Below, piece after piece: positions 29,349-39,845 of a stretch of DNA of 64,000 bases. The position numbers and the translations under genes were made by a program. Source of the stretch: Bradyrhizobium sp. C9 (GTDB taxonomy: Bacteria; Pseudomonadota; Alphaproteobacteria; Rhizobiales; Xanthobacteraceae); the NCBI RefSeq assembly GCF_002532045.1, contig NZ_NWTG01000001.1, forward strand, positions 806,001 to 870,000. The letters run 5' to 3'. The stretch's first letter is position 1; each line of letters opens with the position of its first letter. The notes beneath the pieces were generated by a model. That model saw only the letters and a program-made list of their open reading frames with translations, did not search any database and was not told where the DNA came from.

Positions 29349-30545
29349 CTAACCCAGCGAGCGCTTCTCCAGAGCCACCGCGATCTTCTCCAGGGCGGCG
29401 TTCTTGCTCCGCATTTCGGCGAGCTCCCGATCTAGAATTCCAATCGTTCTCGGGCCGGACAACCACCCGCCTGCATGCGTGCCCGTTCGGCAATAACGCC
29501 AAACCCCGGTTGCCAGGAAGGCGGCAGCAACAAGCCATAGCAGCGCCTGACCCAGGCCGGAGTCCGTGAGGGCGCGACGGAAATCGCCTTTCAACAGGTA
29601 CGCACCGGCGCGATTGCCGTAGGCGTCCCGGTCGTTCGGATCAAGCGCGATCATCTGATCGTAGTCGGCGATGGCGCGATCGTAGTCGCCCTTGGTTTGG
29701 TAAGCGTAGGCGCGGCTGAAGTAAGCGTCCCTGTATCGCGGATAAAGAGTGATCGCCTGGCTCAGGTCGGCAATGGCGCGATCGAGATCACCTTTCGCTT
29801 GAAATGCAGAAGCGCGGTTATAGTAGGCGAGCGCGTATTTCGGATAGAGAGCGATCGCCTCAGTCGAGTCTGCGATGGCGCGATCGAGATCACCCTTCGC
29901 CCGGTATGCAGTGGCGCGATTGTAGTAGGCGAGCGCATATTTCGGATCGAGCACGATCGCCTGGTCGTAGTCGGCGATGGCACGATCAAGGTCGCCTTTG
30001 GCCCAGTAGGTGTTGCCCCGCGCGATGAGGGCAGCGGTGTTATTCGCATTCAGTTGGAGGCTGCTGGTATAGTCCGCGATGGCACGGTCGTGGTCACCCT
30101 TGGCTTGATAGGCGTCGCCGCGCTCGCCGTATCCGACCTGCTTTCCATAGCGTGACAGACCGCTTTCGAACGCTTGGTTAGCGTCGGCTATCGCGCGGTC
30201 GTAGTCGTGCCGTTGGTTGTAGATATGCGATCGGTTGAGCAGCGAGTCGGCATCTTTCGGATTAATCCGGATCGCCTCAGTGTAGTCCTTGAAGGCGTGG
30301 TCGACACCATCGGCGGCGTTTGTCCATGACCAGGAGCAACCGCGTTGATAATACAGCCTGGACAGGTTCCCCTCGCTGTAGTCTCCGCTTTCGATCGCCC
30401 GTGTGCAGGCGGCGATCGTCGCGGCAGCGGTCTCCTTCGATCCTTTCAGGCACTCCTGTCGATCGTCAGCCGCCGCTGGCCGGCTGACGGCTGCGGCGAA
30501 TGCCAGAGCAACTATCCAGAGAGGCGCGGACGTCCCGGAGCGCAT
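29349..30545 (-). CDS. Exported TPR-repeat protein with C-terminal membrane anchor
   Basis: A 398-residue protein. A signal peptide (WIVALAFAAAVSRPAAA) is followed by about seven 34-residue TPR units with the recurring core GDxDRAIADYxxAIxLxPK. A late transmembrane helix (LLWLVAAAFLATGVW) then leads to a short coiled tail. The start at 30545 follows a very good GGAGGAAAG site. Its last residues (NAALEKIAVALEK) resemble the tail of the adjacent small protein. Probably a periplasmic protein-interaction scaffold tethered to the inner membrane. Confidence 0.8.
   Translation of the reverse strand: MRSGTSAPLWIVALAFAAAVSRPAAADDRQECLKGSKETAAATIAACTRAIESGDYSEGNLSRLYYQRGCSWSWTNAADGVDHAFKDYTEAIRINPKDADSLLNRSHIYNQRHDYDRAIADANQAFESGLSRYGKQVGYGERGDAYQAKGDHDRAIADYTSSLQLNANNTAALIARGNTYWAKGDLDRAIADYDQAIVLDPKYALAYYNRATAYRAKGDLDRAIADSTEAIALYPKYALAYYNRASAFQAKGDLDRAIADLSQAITLYPRYRDAYFSRAYAYQTKGDYDRAIADYDQMIALDPNDRDAYGNRAGAYLLKGDFRRALTDSGLGQALLWLVAAAFLATGVWRYCRTGTHAGGWLSGPRTIGILDRELAEMRSKNAALEKIAVALEKRSLG
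29650..30130 (-). repeat. Tandem ~102-bp DNA repeats encoding the TPR array
   Basis: The TPR units remain highly similar at DNA level (recurrent GGCGATGGCGCGATCGAGAT blocks every ~102 bp). This suggests recent expansion or gene conversion of the repeat array and a potential for copy-number change. Confidence 0.7.
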
Positions 30546-30577
30546 GCCTTTCCTCCGCCGATACGCTAATGTTCGAG

Positions 30578-30904
30578 CTAACCCGGAGACGGCGAGCACT
30601 TTTCCAGAGCCGCTGCGATCCTCTCCAGCAATGCATTCGTGCGCCGGGATTCAACGACATGCTGCTCATAGAGATCGACCCAACTTGTTCCGGATGATGT
30701 GCGGGAATTCCTGCGCGTGAGCCAAATCCAGACGCTCATCAGCGCCAAGAATGGCAACCAGGACACAATCAGACCGATCGCCGAAGACGGCGAACCGCCG
30801 CCCGGCTTATTCATGAACGTGAACCATACGAGGAGAGCACCGACGAGCGCGACCCAGATCGCAACCAACAGAATCCAAGAGCGGGTTTTGGTCGTTCCGG
30901 CCAC
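30578..30904 (-). CDS. Small two-helix membrane protein
   Basis: A 108-residue protein with two membrane helices (SWILLVAIWVALVGALLVWF; IGLIVSWLPFLALMSVWIWL) and a cytosolic C-terminal coil (EQHVVESRRTNALLERIAAA). The GTG start at 30904 is preceded by AAGGGA; longer starts upstream would add a non-hydrophobic extension. It lies 32 bp upstream of the TPR gene on the same strand, so the two probably form an operon, and both end in a similar ALxxIAxALEK segment. Function is unknown. Confidence 0.65.
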   Translation of the reverse strand: MAGTTKTRSWILLVAIWVALVGALLVWFTFMNKPGGGSPSSAIGLIVSWLPFLALMSVWIWLTRRNSRTSSGTSWVDLYEQHVVESRRTNALLERIAAALEKCSPSPG

Positions 30905-31047
30905 GGCAGTTCCCTTTGATAGGTTCAACGAGGCGCATGCTATCACTGGTTGATAGACGTTTCCCATGCCAGGCGCGGGCAGCCGTTGCCGTGTGGTTAG
31001 CCGTTCGTTGCAAGATCGATGAAAAGCTGTTCGAGGTCTGTCCGCGC

Positions 31048-31695
31048 TCACGCGCGTGCGGCCTGCCGGGTCAGTTTCACCAGCTCCAGCAGCATGGCTT
31101 CGCCGGCATCGACGAGCTGCTCCAGCGTGATGGATGATTTGCCTGATGCGGCCGTGCCGTCATGGGCGAGCGGCGGAACGTGGATGAATTGCGCGAGGTG
31201 CAGGCCGTTGTTCCTGTTCACCGCCTCGATCGCGCGCCAGCTCAGATAGTTGCAGAGATAACTGCCCGCGTCGCGCGACATCCGCGCATCGATGCCGGTC
31301 GCCAGCGCGGCACGCCGCAGCTTTTCGCCGTGCGGCCCGAACAGCTTCGCATCGGCGCCGCCTGCGATCGATCCCTTGCGCGCATGCTGGCGGCCGGCAT
31401 CGGGGAAGCGCGTCGTCACCGCATTGCGGGCGCGGCTTTCGATCCGAAGATATTTGGTGCGGCCGGCGAGGCCGAACATCAACAGCGCCTGCGGGCGATG
31501 CCGTGCGATCAGCTCAGGCAAGTCGCGATCGACGGCAGCATAAGTGACGTCGAAGATGTGGCTGGTCAGCGCGACGTTGTCGAAAGCCGGGCGGCGCAGG
31601 GCGATCAGCCGCTTCACCAGTGGCATGGTCGGGTTGAACGGCGCACCCGGGAACGGCCCGAAGCCGGTGACGAGGATGCGCAGTCTGCCGCTCAA
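31048..31695 (-). CDS. pcp: Pyroglutamyl-peptidase I family cysteine peptidase
   Basis: A 215-residue C15 peptidase removing N-terminal pyroglutamate from peptides, cytosolic. The N-terminal strand (RILVTGFGPFPGAPFNP) and all three catalytic positions are visible: Glu in RIESRARN, Cys in AGSYLCNYLSW and His in QFIHVPPLA. The preferred start is a TTG at 31695 overlapping the meaB stop codon (TTGA), preceded by GGAG; this coupling implies an operon with meaB. No ATG gives the complete first strand. Confidence 0.8.
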   Translation of the reverse strand: MSGRLRILVTGFGPFPGAPFNPTMPLVKRLIALRRPAFDNVALTSHIFDVTYAAVDRDLPELIARHRPQALLMFGLAGRTKYLRIESRARNAVTTRFPDAGRQHARKGSIAGGADAKLFGPHGEKLRRAALATGIDARMSRDAGSYLCNYLSWRAIEAVNRNNGLHLAQFIHVPPLAHDGTAASGKSSITLEQLVDAGEAMLLELVKLTRQAARA

Positions 31696-32684
31696 TGCAG
31701 CATCTCCGCGATCTGCTCGGCGGCGACCGCGGGCGAGATGCGGCCGCCGGCGACCTCGGCCTCCATCTTCTTCACCCTGGCGCGGATCGCAGCGTCGCTG
31801 CGCAGCCGCGCCATCATCCGGCCTTCCAGCATCGACCACATCCACTTCACCTGCTGCTCCCTGCGGCGAGCCTCGAATTCACCCGAGGCGTTCATCGCGG
31901 TGCGGTGATCGAGGATCTTCTGCCACAGCCGGTCGAGCCCGGCACCCGTCAGCGCGGAATAAGTCTCGACCGGCGGATGCCAGTGCTCGGAGCGCGGCGC
32001 CAGGATGTGCAGCGCGCTGCGATAGTCGGCGGCGGCGAGGTTGGCGCGCTTGAGGTTGTCGCCGTCGGCCTTGTTGATCGCGATCATGTCGGCGAGCTCG
32101 ACGAGGCCCTTCTTGATGCCCTGCAATTCGTCACCAGCGCCCGGCAGCATCAGCGCCAGGAAGAAGTCGGTCATGTCACAGACCGCAGTCTCGGACTGCC
32201 CGATGCCGACGGTCTCGACCAGCACCACGTCGAAGCCGGCGGCCTCGCACAACAGCATCGCCTCGCGGGTCTTCGCCGCGACGCCGCCGAGCGTGCCGGA
32301 GGACGGCGAGGGGCGGATGAAGGCCTGGTCGGAGACGGCGAGCCGCGCCATCCGCGTCTTGTCGCCGAGGATCGAGCCGCCGGTGCGCGCCGAGGAGGGA
32401 TCGACCGCCAGCACTGCGACCTTGTGACCGCGCTCGATCAGGAACATGCCGAGCGCATCGATGGTGGTCGACTTGCCGACGCCGGGCGAGCCGGTGATGC
32501 CGACCCGCACCGCCTTGCCGGTGTCGGGCAACAGCGCCTGCACCAGCTCGCGCGCCGCCGCCTGGTGGTCGCTGCGCCTACTCTCGACCAGCGTGATCGC
32601 CCGCGCCAGCGCGGCACGGTGGCCGGCGCGGAGCTGCTTGGCGAGGGCGTGGATGTCGGGAGAGGCGGGCTTCGGCGAGGTCAT
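31692..32684 (-). CDS. meaB: MeaB/ArgK-type GTPase, methylmalonyl-CoA mutase chaperone
   Basis: A 330-residue G3E P-loop GTPase that protects and reactivates adenosylcobalamin-dependent methylmalonyl-CoA mutase. The P-loop GSPGVGKST is near residue 65, with metal-binding Asp in LAVDPSSARTGGSILGDKTR, Walker B-like DVVLVETVGIGQSE and the NKAD base-specificity motif. The mutase genes mutA and mutB lie 1.5-7 kb upstream on the same strand, but two other genes intervene, so separate transcription is likely. Confidence 0.93.
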   Translation of the reverse strand: MTSPKPASPDIHALAKQLRAGHRAALARAITLVESRRSDHQAAARELVQALLPDTGKAVRVGITGSPGVGKSTTIDALGMFLIERGHKVAVLAVDPSSARTGGSILGDKTRMARLAVSDQAFIRPSPSSGTLGGVAAKTREAMLLCEAAGFDVVLVETVGIGQSETAVCDMTDFFLALMLPGAGDELQGIKKGLVELADMIAINKADGDNLKRANLAAADYRSALHILAPRSEHWHPPVETYSALTGAGLDRLWQKILDHRTAMNASGEFEARRREQQVKWMWSMLEGRMMARLRSDAAIRARVKKMEAEVAGGRISPAVAAEQIAEMLH

Positions 32685-32842
32685 GGCCTTGGTTTACAAC
32701 GGCTACCGGTTGCAGGCGAGGGCGGAGTCCGCGCTCATCCCAGGTCAATCGCGGGATCGGAAATCGGGTGGGCGCGCCCGATGCCATGCGGTTGATCAGG
32801 GCGCGTTCCGCATCACCGCGGACCGACATTCCGGAGCCTGCC

Positions 32843-33313
32843 ATGACCCGAGCCTATTACAGCACCGTTCTCGACCATCCGCTCGATACCGTGTGGTCGC
32901 TGATCCGCGACTTCAACAATTACCCCGCCTATATCGACGGCGTCAGCGAAAGCGTGATCGAGGACGACAAGCGCGGCGACCAGGTCGGTGCTGTCAGGCG
33001 CTTCTGCTATCTCGGGCTTTGGGTCAGGCAACGCCTTGCCGGTCACTCGGACACGCAGCACTCGCTGACCTATGCCAGCATCGAGCCGCTGCCGTTTCTG
33101 TCGGATGCCGGTTCGGTCGCGCCGCAGCCGACCCATTACGAGGGCACGATGCATCTGCTGCCGGTCGTCGAAGGCAACCGCACCTTCATCGAATGGTCGG
33201 TCAAGCTCGACACGGCGCCTGCTGACGCCGATCGCTGGCACAGCCAGTTCCAGGCCTGGATTCCGGACTGGACCGGTTCCCTGGTCAGAGCGCTGGCGCG
33301 TCAGCCAGGCTGA
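32843..33313 (+). CDS. SRPBCC/polyketide-cyclase-like protein
   Basis: A 156-residue START/Bet v 1-fold protein: STVLDHPLDTVWSLIRDFNN at the start, a central sheet, FIEWSVKLDTAP, and a C-terminal helix. Such proteins bind hydrophobic ligands; no catalytic residue is definable. ATG 32843 follows GGAG. It is divergent from meaB and converges on the DUF3298 gene with a 14-bp gap. Confidence 0.8.
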   Translation: MTRAYYSTVLDHPLDTVWSLIRDFNNYPAYIDGVSESVIEDDKRGDQVGAVRRFCYLGLWVRQRLAGHSDTQHSLTYASIEPLPFLSDAGSVAPQPTHYEGTMHLLPVVEGNRTFIEWSVKLDTAPADADRWHSQFQAWIPDWTGSLVRALARQPG

Positions 33314-33327
33314 GCCTGCTGAAGCGG

Positions 33328-34131
33328 CTATTGCGGCTGATCGTCCGCGTCGGCCTTCGGCCGTGTGCCGCCGAAGATCCTGGCGCCTTCCGGCGTCAGA
33401 TACGGCTTCAGTGTCTCCCACGGTACGAAGATCACATACTGGCCTTCGGCGTAGGGGCCGACAGCATAGGGCGGGTAGTGGAAGGTGAGGCCGGAGCTCT
33501 TGCCGGCTTCTGTCGACGGCGCGAGCGTCACGGCGCCGATCTTGAGCAGGGTCGGCTTCAGCTCCTTGTACCATTCGGCGGTTGCGGTCTCGCCGGCGCC
33601 GCGCCGCTTCTTCTCGGCATTCAGCGCTGAGACGATCGCCTTGCGCATCGCCGTCAGGGTCGCCCCGTTGTCGGCGGTTTCAGTGAAGAACGGACGGACG
33701 CTGATGCGCTTTCTTGCCGTCGTATCCCACAGGATGGTGTTGACGTCGGTGTTCGGATGCGCGCCGAGCGTGTTCATGTAGTCGTCGCGCAGCACGCTGA
33801 CATAGCGGTCGTCGACGATCGAGCGCACCGAATATTTGCGCTCGAATGAATAGCCGCCGCGGTCCTTGAAGAGATCAGGCTCTTGCTTGCGGTCGGCCGC
33901 AGCCTCCACGGCGTTCTTGTCGATCCACTTCCGGCCCTCGGCGAGGCAATCGGCCGCCAGCGCGCTGTCTGCCTTGATCTTGTCGTCGAGGTAGACGTTG
34001 GCCTCGATGCTCGCATTCTTGATCGTGGCGTCTGGCTTGGGGTCGGCGGCGTGAGCAGGAAGCCAGAGACATGCCAGCAGGCCGGCAAGACCCATGATGC
34101 GGGCAGGCGTCATCGAGCAAGCGGCGCGCAT
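33328..34131 (-). CDS. Secreted DUF3298/RsiV-like domain protein
   Basis: A 267-residue protein. A signal peptide (GLAGLLACLWLPAHA) precedes a periplasmic domain with an N-terminal DUF4163-like half and a C-terminal DUF3298 half, recognised from FHYPPYAVGPYAEGQYVIFV and ETLKPYLTPEG. The same fold in Bacillus RsiV binds lysozyme; no membrane anchor or sigma gene is present here, so a stand-alone envelope role is likely. It starts 37 bp after mutB on the same strand and may be read through from it. Confidence 0.8.
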   Translation of the reverse strand: MRAACSMTPARIMGLAGLLACLWLPAHAADPKPDATIKNASIEANVYLDDKIKADSALAADCLAEGRKWIDKNAVEAAADRKQEPDLFKDRGGYSFERKYSVRSIVDDRYVSVLRDDYMNTLGAHPNTDVNTILWDTTARKRISVRPFFTETADNGATLTAMRKAIVSALNAEKKRRGAGETATAEWYKELKPTLLKIGAVTLAPSTEAGKSSGLTFHYPPYAVGPYAEGQYVIFVPWETLKPYLTPEGARIFGGTRPKADADDQPQ

Positions 34132-34168
34132 TGAAAACTCCGAGTGAGGGAGGGCGAATGCGGCAGCG

Positions 34169-36321
<2,153 letters not shown>

Positions 36322-36325
<4 letters not shown>

Positions 36326-36471
36326 TCCTTGGCTTCCTCAAACTGGCGATTGCGTTCGATCAATCGCTGTAGATTCTTCTCGGCGGCATTGCGCCGGCGG
36401 CCGCCCACGAGAACATGCATCAATACCTCGACGAACATCTGAAGAACGAATTCGAAGAGAACTTGCAACAT
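36322..36471 (-). CDS. 49-residue small ORF coupled to mutB
   Basis: Predicted peptide [20 protein letters not shown]... continuing through [20 protein letters not shown] to QFEEAKE. It has a hydrophobic amphipathic N-terminal helix, a basic GGRRR turn and a charged helix. The ATG at 36471 has AGGA 12 bases upstream. Its TGA overlaps the mutB ATG (ATGA), so it is positioned to be translated and to couple mutB expression. It may be a membrane-associating microprotein or a translational leader. No family is recognised. Confidence 0.6.
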
Positions 36472-36520
36472 GGGCCAATCCTAACATGACCGGAGTCGAT
36501 GATAAGCGGGCGTAACATTG

Positions 36521-36991
36521 TCAGTCATGGTCCGGATGCTGATGGCTGACGATGGTCGCCATCTTCTCCGGTCCGTAATTTTGCATCGTGGTCTGGCTCG
36601 GCAGGTTAGCGATCCCGACCACCCAGCCGTGGCGGGACTCGGTTCCGAATTGCTGCGTCGGGATCACCCGGTCGGGCCGGTCGAAGGCGCCGGTCATGAT
36701 CTCGATGCGGGGACCGTCGATCCGCCGGAAGCTGAGCGGCGTGCCACAGGCGGCGCAGAAGTCGCGCTCGGCGATCGAGGAGGATTTGAACGCCGCCGGC
36801 TTGCCCCGGGTCCAGGCGAAATCCTCCTTGTTGATGTCGGCGAAAGAGGCGAACGGCGCGCCGGAGGCCTTTTGGCACATCCGGCAGTGACAGATGCTGA
36901 CGCGGTTCGGTGCCGCGGACACCGCAAAGCGCACGGCGCCGCACTGGCAACCGCCGGTCAGAACGGGTTTCGCTGGTGCCTCTGCCGTCAT
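36521..36991 (-). CDS. GFA family zinc protein
   Basis: A 156-residue protein of the glutathione-dependent formaldehyde-activating enzyme (GFA)/CENP-V fold. Zinc ligands are the cysteines in GGCQCGAVRF, CHCRMCQ and CAACGTPL. The start overlaps the mutA stop (ATGA), so it belongs to the mut operon. Most such homologues are not proven to act on S-hydroxymethyl-glutathione, so catalytic function is unassigned. Its placement between mutase subunits is unusual. Confidence 0.88.
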   Translation of the reverse strand: MTAEAPAKPVLTGGCQCGAVRFAVSAAPNRVSICHCRMCQKASGAPFASFADINKEDFAWTRGKPAAFKSSSIAERDFCAACGTPLSFRRIDGPRIEIMTGAFDRPDRVIPTQQFGTESRHGWVVGIANLPSQTTMQNYGPEKMATIVSHQHPDHD

Positions 36992-38862
36992 GCCTGCTCC
37001 ATCCGCCGATAGGCGTCGCGCAATGTCGCCAGCGCGTCACCGCCGGCGAAGACGAACTCACCGATGCCGGCCGCCCGGAGCGCGGCTTCCTGGTCGCCGG
37101 GCCGCCCTGCCAGATAGATATGCCTTGCTCCGGCGCCGTGAAGGGCCTTGGCGGCCTCAATGGCGCTGGCGGCATAGACCTTATCCGAGGAACAAATGCA
37201 TGCCATCGCGGCGCCGGAGGCCTTGAAGGCCGCGGCGACCGCCGCCGCGTCGGCACAGCCCTCGTTGTCGATGGCTTCGATCCCGCCGGTCTCGAAGAAG
37301 CTTTTTGCAAATGTGGCGCGGGCCGTGAAATCCGCCGGCGTGCCCAGGTTGGCGAGGAAGATTTTCGGCCGCGTGCCATGGGCCTTCAGCGCGGCGTCGG
37401 ACTTGTCGCGCAGCGCCTCGAACGGGTCGGCGAGCCGCATCGGCGCGAGGGCATCGAAAGTGACCTTGGCGCCGGCGGCGGACACCGGCGCTGTCGGCTT
37501 CACATCCAGGACCGCGAGGTTGGCCTCGTGCAGGTTCGGGAATTCGCTGGCGCCGGTCAGCACGTCGCGCCGCTTCGCCACGTTCGCTTCGCGCTGGGCC
37601 CGCGTCGCGGCGACCTTCTGTTGCAGCAGCCCTTGCTCGAGCGCGGCGAAGACGCCGCCGGCCTTCTCGATCTCCTGGAACAGCGTCCACGCCGCCTCGC
37701 AGAGCTGTGAGGTCAAAGTCTCGATGCCGCCGGCGCCGGCCGCGGGATCGGAGACCTTGGCAAGATTGGATTCATCGAGCAGCACGAGCTGCGTGTTGCG
37801 CGCCACGCGGCGGGCGAAATCGTCCGGCAGGCCGAGCGCCAGCGTGTGCGGCAGCACGGTGATCGCATTGGCGCCGCCGAGCCCGGCGGCAAAGGTCGCG
37901 ATCGTCGCGCGCAGCATGTTCACGTTGGGATCGCGCTGGGTCAGCATCCGCCAGGCGGTCTGCGCATTGACGAAGATCGGCTTCGGCGTGAGGCCGCAGG
38001 CCTGCTCAACCCGCGCCCACAGCAGCCGGAGCGCGCGGAATTTCGCCATGGTCAGGAACTGGTCGGCATCGGCGCTGAGCCGAAACGACACGGCTGCGCG
38101 CGCCGCGTCGAGATCGAGCCCTGCGGCTTCCAGCATGCGCAGATAGGCGAGCGCGGTTGCGAGCGTGAAGGCGAGTTCCTGCACCTCGGAGCCGCCGGCA
38201 TCGTGCACCGGCCGGCCGTCGGCCAGCACGAACGGCCCCTTGAAGCCGCGCTTGATCAGGCCGTTGACGACCTGGCCGAACGACTTCTCGTAATTGGGCC
38301 AGGCGATGGCCGCTGCACCGCGTACCGCAATCGTGCCGAGCGCCTGGTAATTGAAATGCAGGTCGAGCTTGGCCGGATCGAGCTTGCGGGCCTCGACCAT
38401 GTCGGCAAACGTCTCGCCGGCGTTCTCGCGTCCGATCACCGGGTTGAGCGCGATCATGATCCCGGCATCGAGATGGACGCCGCCGCAGGCCCGCGCCAGC
38501 GTCTTCTTGCTGGCATCGGAAAGACCGAAGCCGCGCGCGCCGGGACCGCCGGCGAACTCGAATTCGAGGCCCGTCGCTCCGTTCTCGAGATCCTGCAAGG
38601 CCTGCGCATTGGCCGCTGCGGCGTCGGGATGATCGACCCGCTGCAGGATCTGCCAGGGAGCGGCGGCGGCGCGGCCCGGAAGCGGGCTTGAATTGGTGGC
38701 GCGGCGATAGATCGGATCGATCCTCAAGCCATCATAGGTCTTGCCGACCAGCTTCTCGAACGGCGCGCCCTTCAGCACGCCGTCGACCAGCTTGCGCCAG
38801 TCGTCATAGGTCGCCGGTGCAAAATCCGAAGCCAGAGCCAAATTGTCAGTCGAGGTCGCCAT
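36988..38862 (-). CDS. mutA: Methylmalonyl-CoA mutase small subunit
   Basis: A 624-residue non-catalytic beta subunit of the heterodimeric mutase. It has the barrel domain plus a degenerate B12 domain (PKIFLANLGTPADFTARATF) lacking the DxHxxG cobalt-binding motif, as expected for MutA. ATG 38862 gives the natural N-terminus ATSTDNLALASDF; the frame remains open to 38943. It is first in the apparent operon mutA-GFA-small ORF-mutB. The folK gene ends 106 bp upstream on the same strand. Confidence 0.92.
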   Translation of the reverse strand: MATSTDNLALASDFAPATYDDWRKLVDGVLKGAPFEKLVGKTYDGLRIDPIYRRATNSSPLPGRAAAAPWQILQRVDHPDAAAANAQALQDLENGATGLEFEFAGGPGARGFGLSDASKKTLARACGGVHLDAGIMIALNPVIGRENAGETFADMVEARKLDPAKLDLHFNYQALGTIAVRGAAAIAWPNYEKSFGQVVNGLIKRGFKGPFVLADGRPVHDAGGSEVQELAFTLATALAYLRMLEAAGLDLDAARAAVSFRLSADADQFLTMAKFRALRLLWARVEQACGLTPKPIFVNAQTAWRMLTQRDPNVNMLRATIATFAAGLGGANAITVLPHTLALGLPDDFARRVARNTQLVLLDESNLAKVSDPAAGAGGIETLTSQLCEAAWTLFQEIEKAGGVFAALEQGLLQQKVAATRAQREANVAKRRDVLTGASEFPNLHEANLAVLDVKPTAPVSAAGAKVTFDALAPMRLADPFEALRDKSDAALKAHGTRPKIFLANLGTPADFTARATFAKSFFETGGIEAIDNEGCADAAAVAAAFKASGAAMACICSSDKVYAASAIEAAKALHGAGARHIYLAGRPGDQEAALRAAGIGEFVFAGGDALATLRDAYRRMEQA

Positions 38863-38968
38863 CCGCCCAAATCGTCCTTCACCGGCCCCGCGAGGGCGCC
38901 CTTGATTTGGCCGGAAATTGCCACGGGCGGGCGGCCAAGCCAAACTTTTGTTTGCGGCCGTCGGGCTT

Positions 38969-39460
38969 TTAATCGAGGTCCGCTAGACGGAAAATACCGT
39001 CCGTCGAGACCCCCGCCAGCGCATCCGCGACGCGGCGCCCGGCGATGACGCGGTCGGGAACGATCTCGGCCAGCGGCACCAGCACGAAAGCGCGCTCGAA
39101 CAGACGCGGGTGCGGCAGCGTCAGTTCCGGCTTGTCGAGTGTGATGTCGTCATAGGCGATCAGGTCGAGGTCGAGGGTGCGGGGTCCCCAGCGCTGCTCG
39201 TTCTTGCGGTCGCGGCCGAATTTGCTTTCGATCTTGTGCAGCGTGAACAGCAGCGCGTGCGGATCGAGGCTGGTGTCGATCTCGATGCAGGCATTGATGA
39301 AGCTGTCCTGCTGCGCTTCGCCCCAGGGCGGCGTCGAATAGTCCGACGAGCGCGCCAGGAGCGCCGCCTGCGTCATGCCGCAGATGTTGGCGATCGCCTT
39401 GCGAAACGTCGTGCGGACGTCGCCGACATTACCGCCGAGTGCGATCAGGACGTCGGCCAT
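38969..39460 (-). CDS. folK: HPPK, 6-hydroxymethyl-dihydropterin pyrophosphokinase
   Basis: A 163-residue enzyme transferring pyrophosphate from ATP to 6-hydroxymethyl-7,8-dihydropterin in folate biosynthesis. Motifs: ALGGNVGD at residues 7-14, RWGPRTLDLDLIAYD with the magnesium-binding aspartates, and HPRLFERAFVLVPLAEI. It starts four bases after folB; folP-folB-folK form a compact operon giving consecutive or near-consecutive pathway steps. Confidence 0.96.
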   Translation of the reverse strand: MADVLIALGGNVGDVRTTFRKAIANICGMTQAALLARSSDYSTPPWGEAQQDSFINACIEIDTSLDPHALLFTLHKIESKFGRDRKNEQRWGPRTLDLDLIAYDDITLDKPELTLPHPRLFERAFVLVPLAEIVPDRVIAGRRVADALAGVSTDGIFRLADLD

Positions 39461-39464
39461 CGGT

Positions 39465-39845
39465 TCAACCGTGCGGCGGCGGATGCCGCGAGCGGGTCAG
39501 TACCACGCCGACATCGTCGAAGATCGCGGCGATCGGCGCATGCGGCTTGTGCACGGTGACCTTGACCGCCCTGACACGCGGGAAGCTCGCCAGGATGTCC
39601 TCGGCCACCGCGCCGGCGGCGCGCTCCAGCAGCTTGTAGTTGGTGTTCTTGAACGCCGACGTCGCGGTCGCCACCACGTTGGAATAGGATACCGTGTCGG
39701 AGAGGCGGTCGGTGCGCGAGGATTCCGAGAGGTCGGTGTAGAGCTCGAGGTCGATGACGAAGCGCTGCCCGACCTCGGTCTCATGTTCCATCACGCCATG
39801 ACGGGCATGGATGACGATCCCGGTGATGAAGATCGTGTCGGTCAT
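39465..39845 (-). CDS. folB: Dihydroneopterin aldolase
   Basis: A 126-residue FolB: the N-terminal ITGIVIHARHGVMEHETEVGQRF pattern includes the pterin-site residues, then SNVVATATSAFKNTNYKLLE with its catalytic-site region and RVRAVKVTVHKPHAPI. It converts dihydroneopterin to 6-hydroxymethyl-dihydropterin and glycolaldehyde. Its ATG overlaps the folP stop (ATGA), indicating coupled translation. Confidence 0.95.
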   Translation of the reverse strand: MTDTIFITGIVIHARHGVMEHETEVGQRFVIDLELYTDLSESSRTDRLSDTVSYSNVVATATSAFKNTNYKLLERAAGAVAEDILASFPRVRAVKVTVHKPHAPIAAIFDDVGVVLTRSRHPPPHG

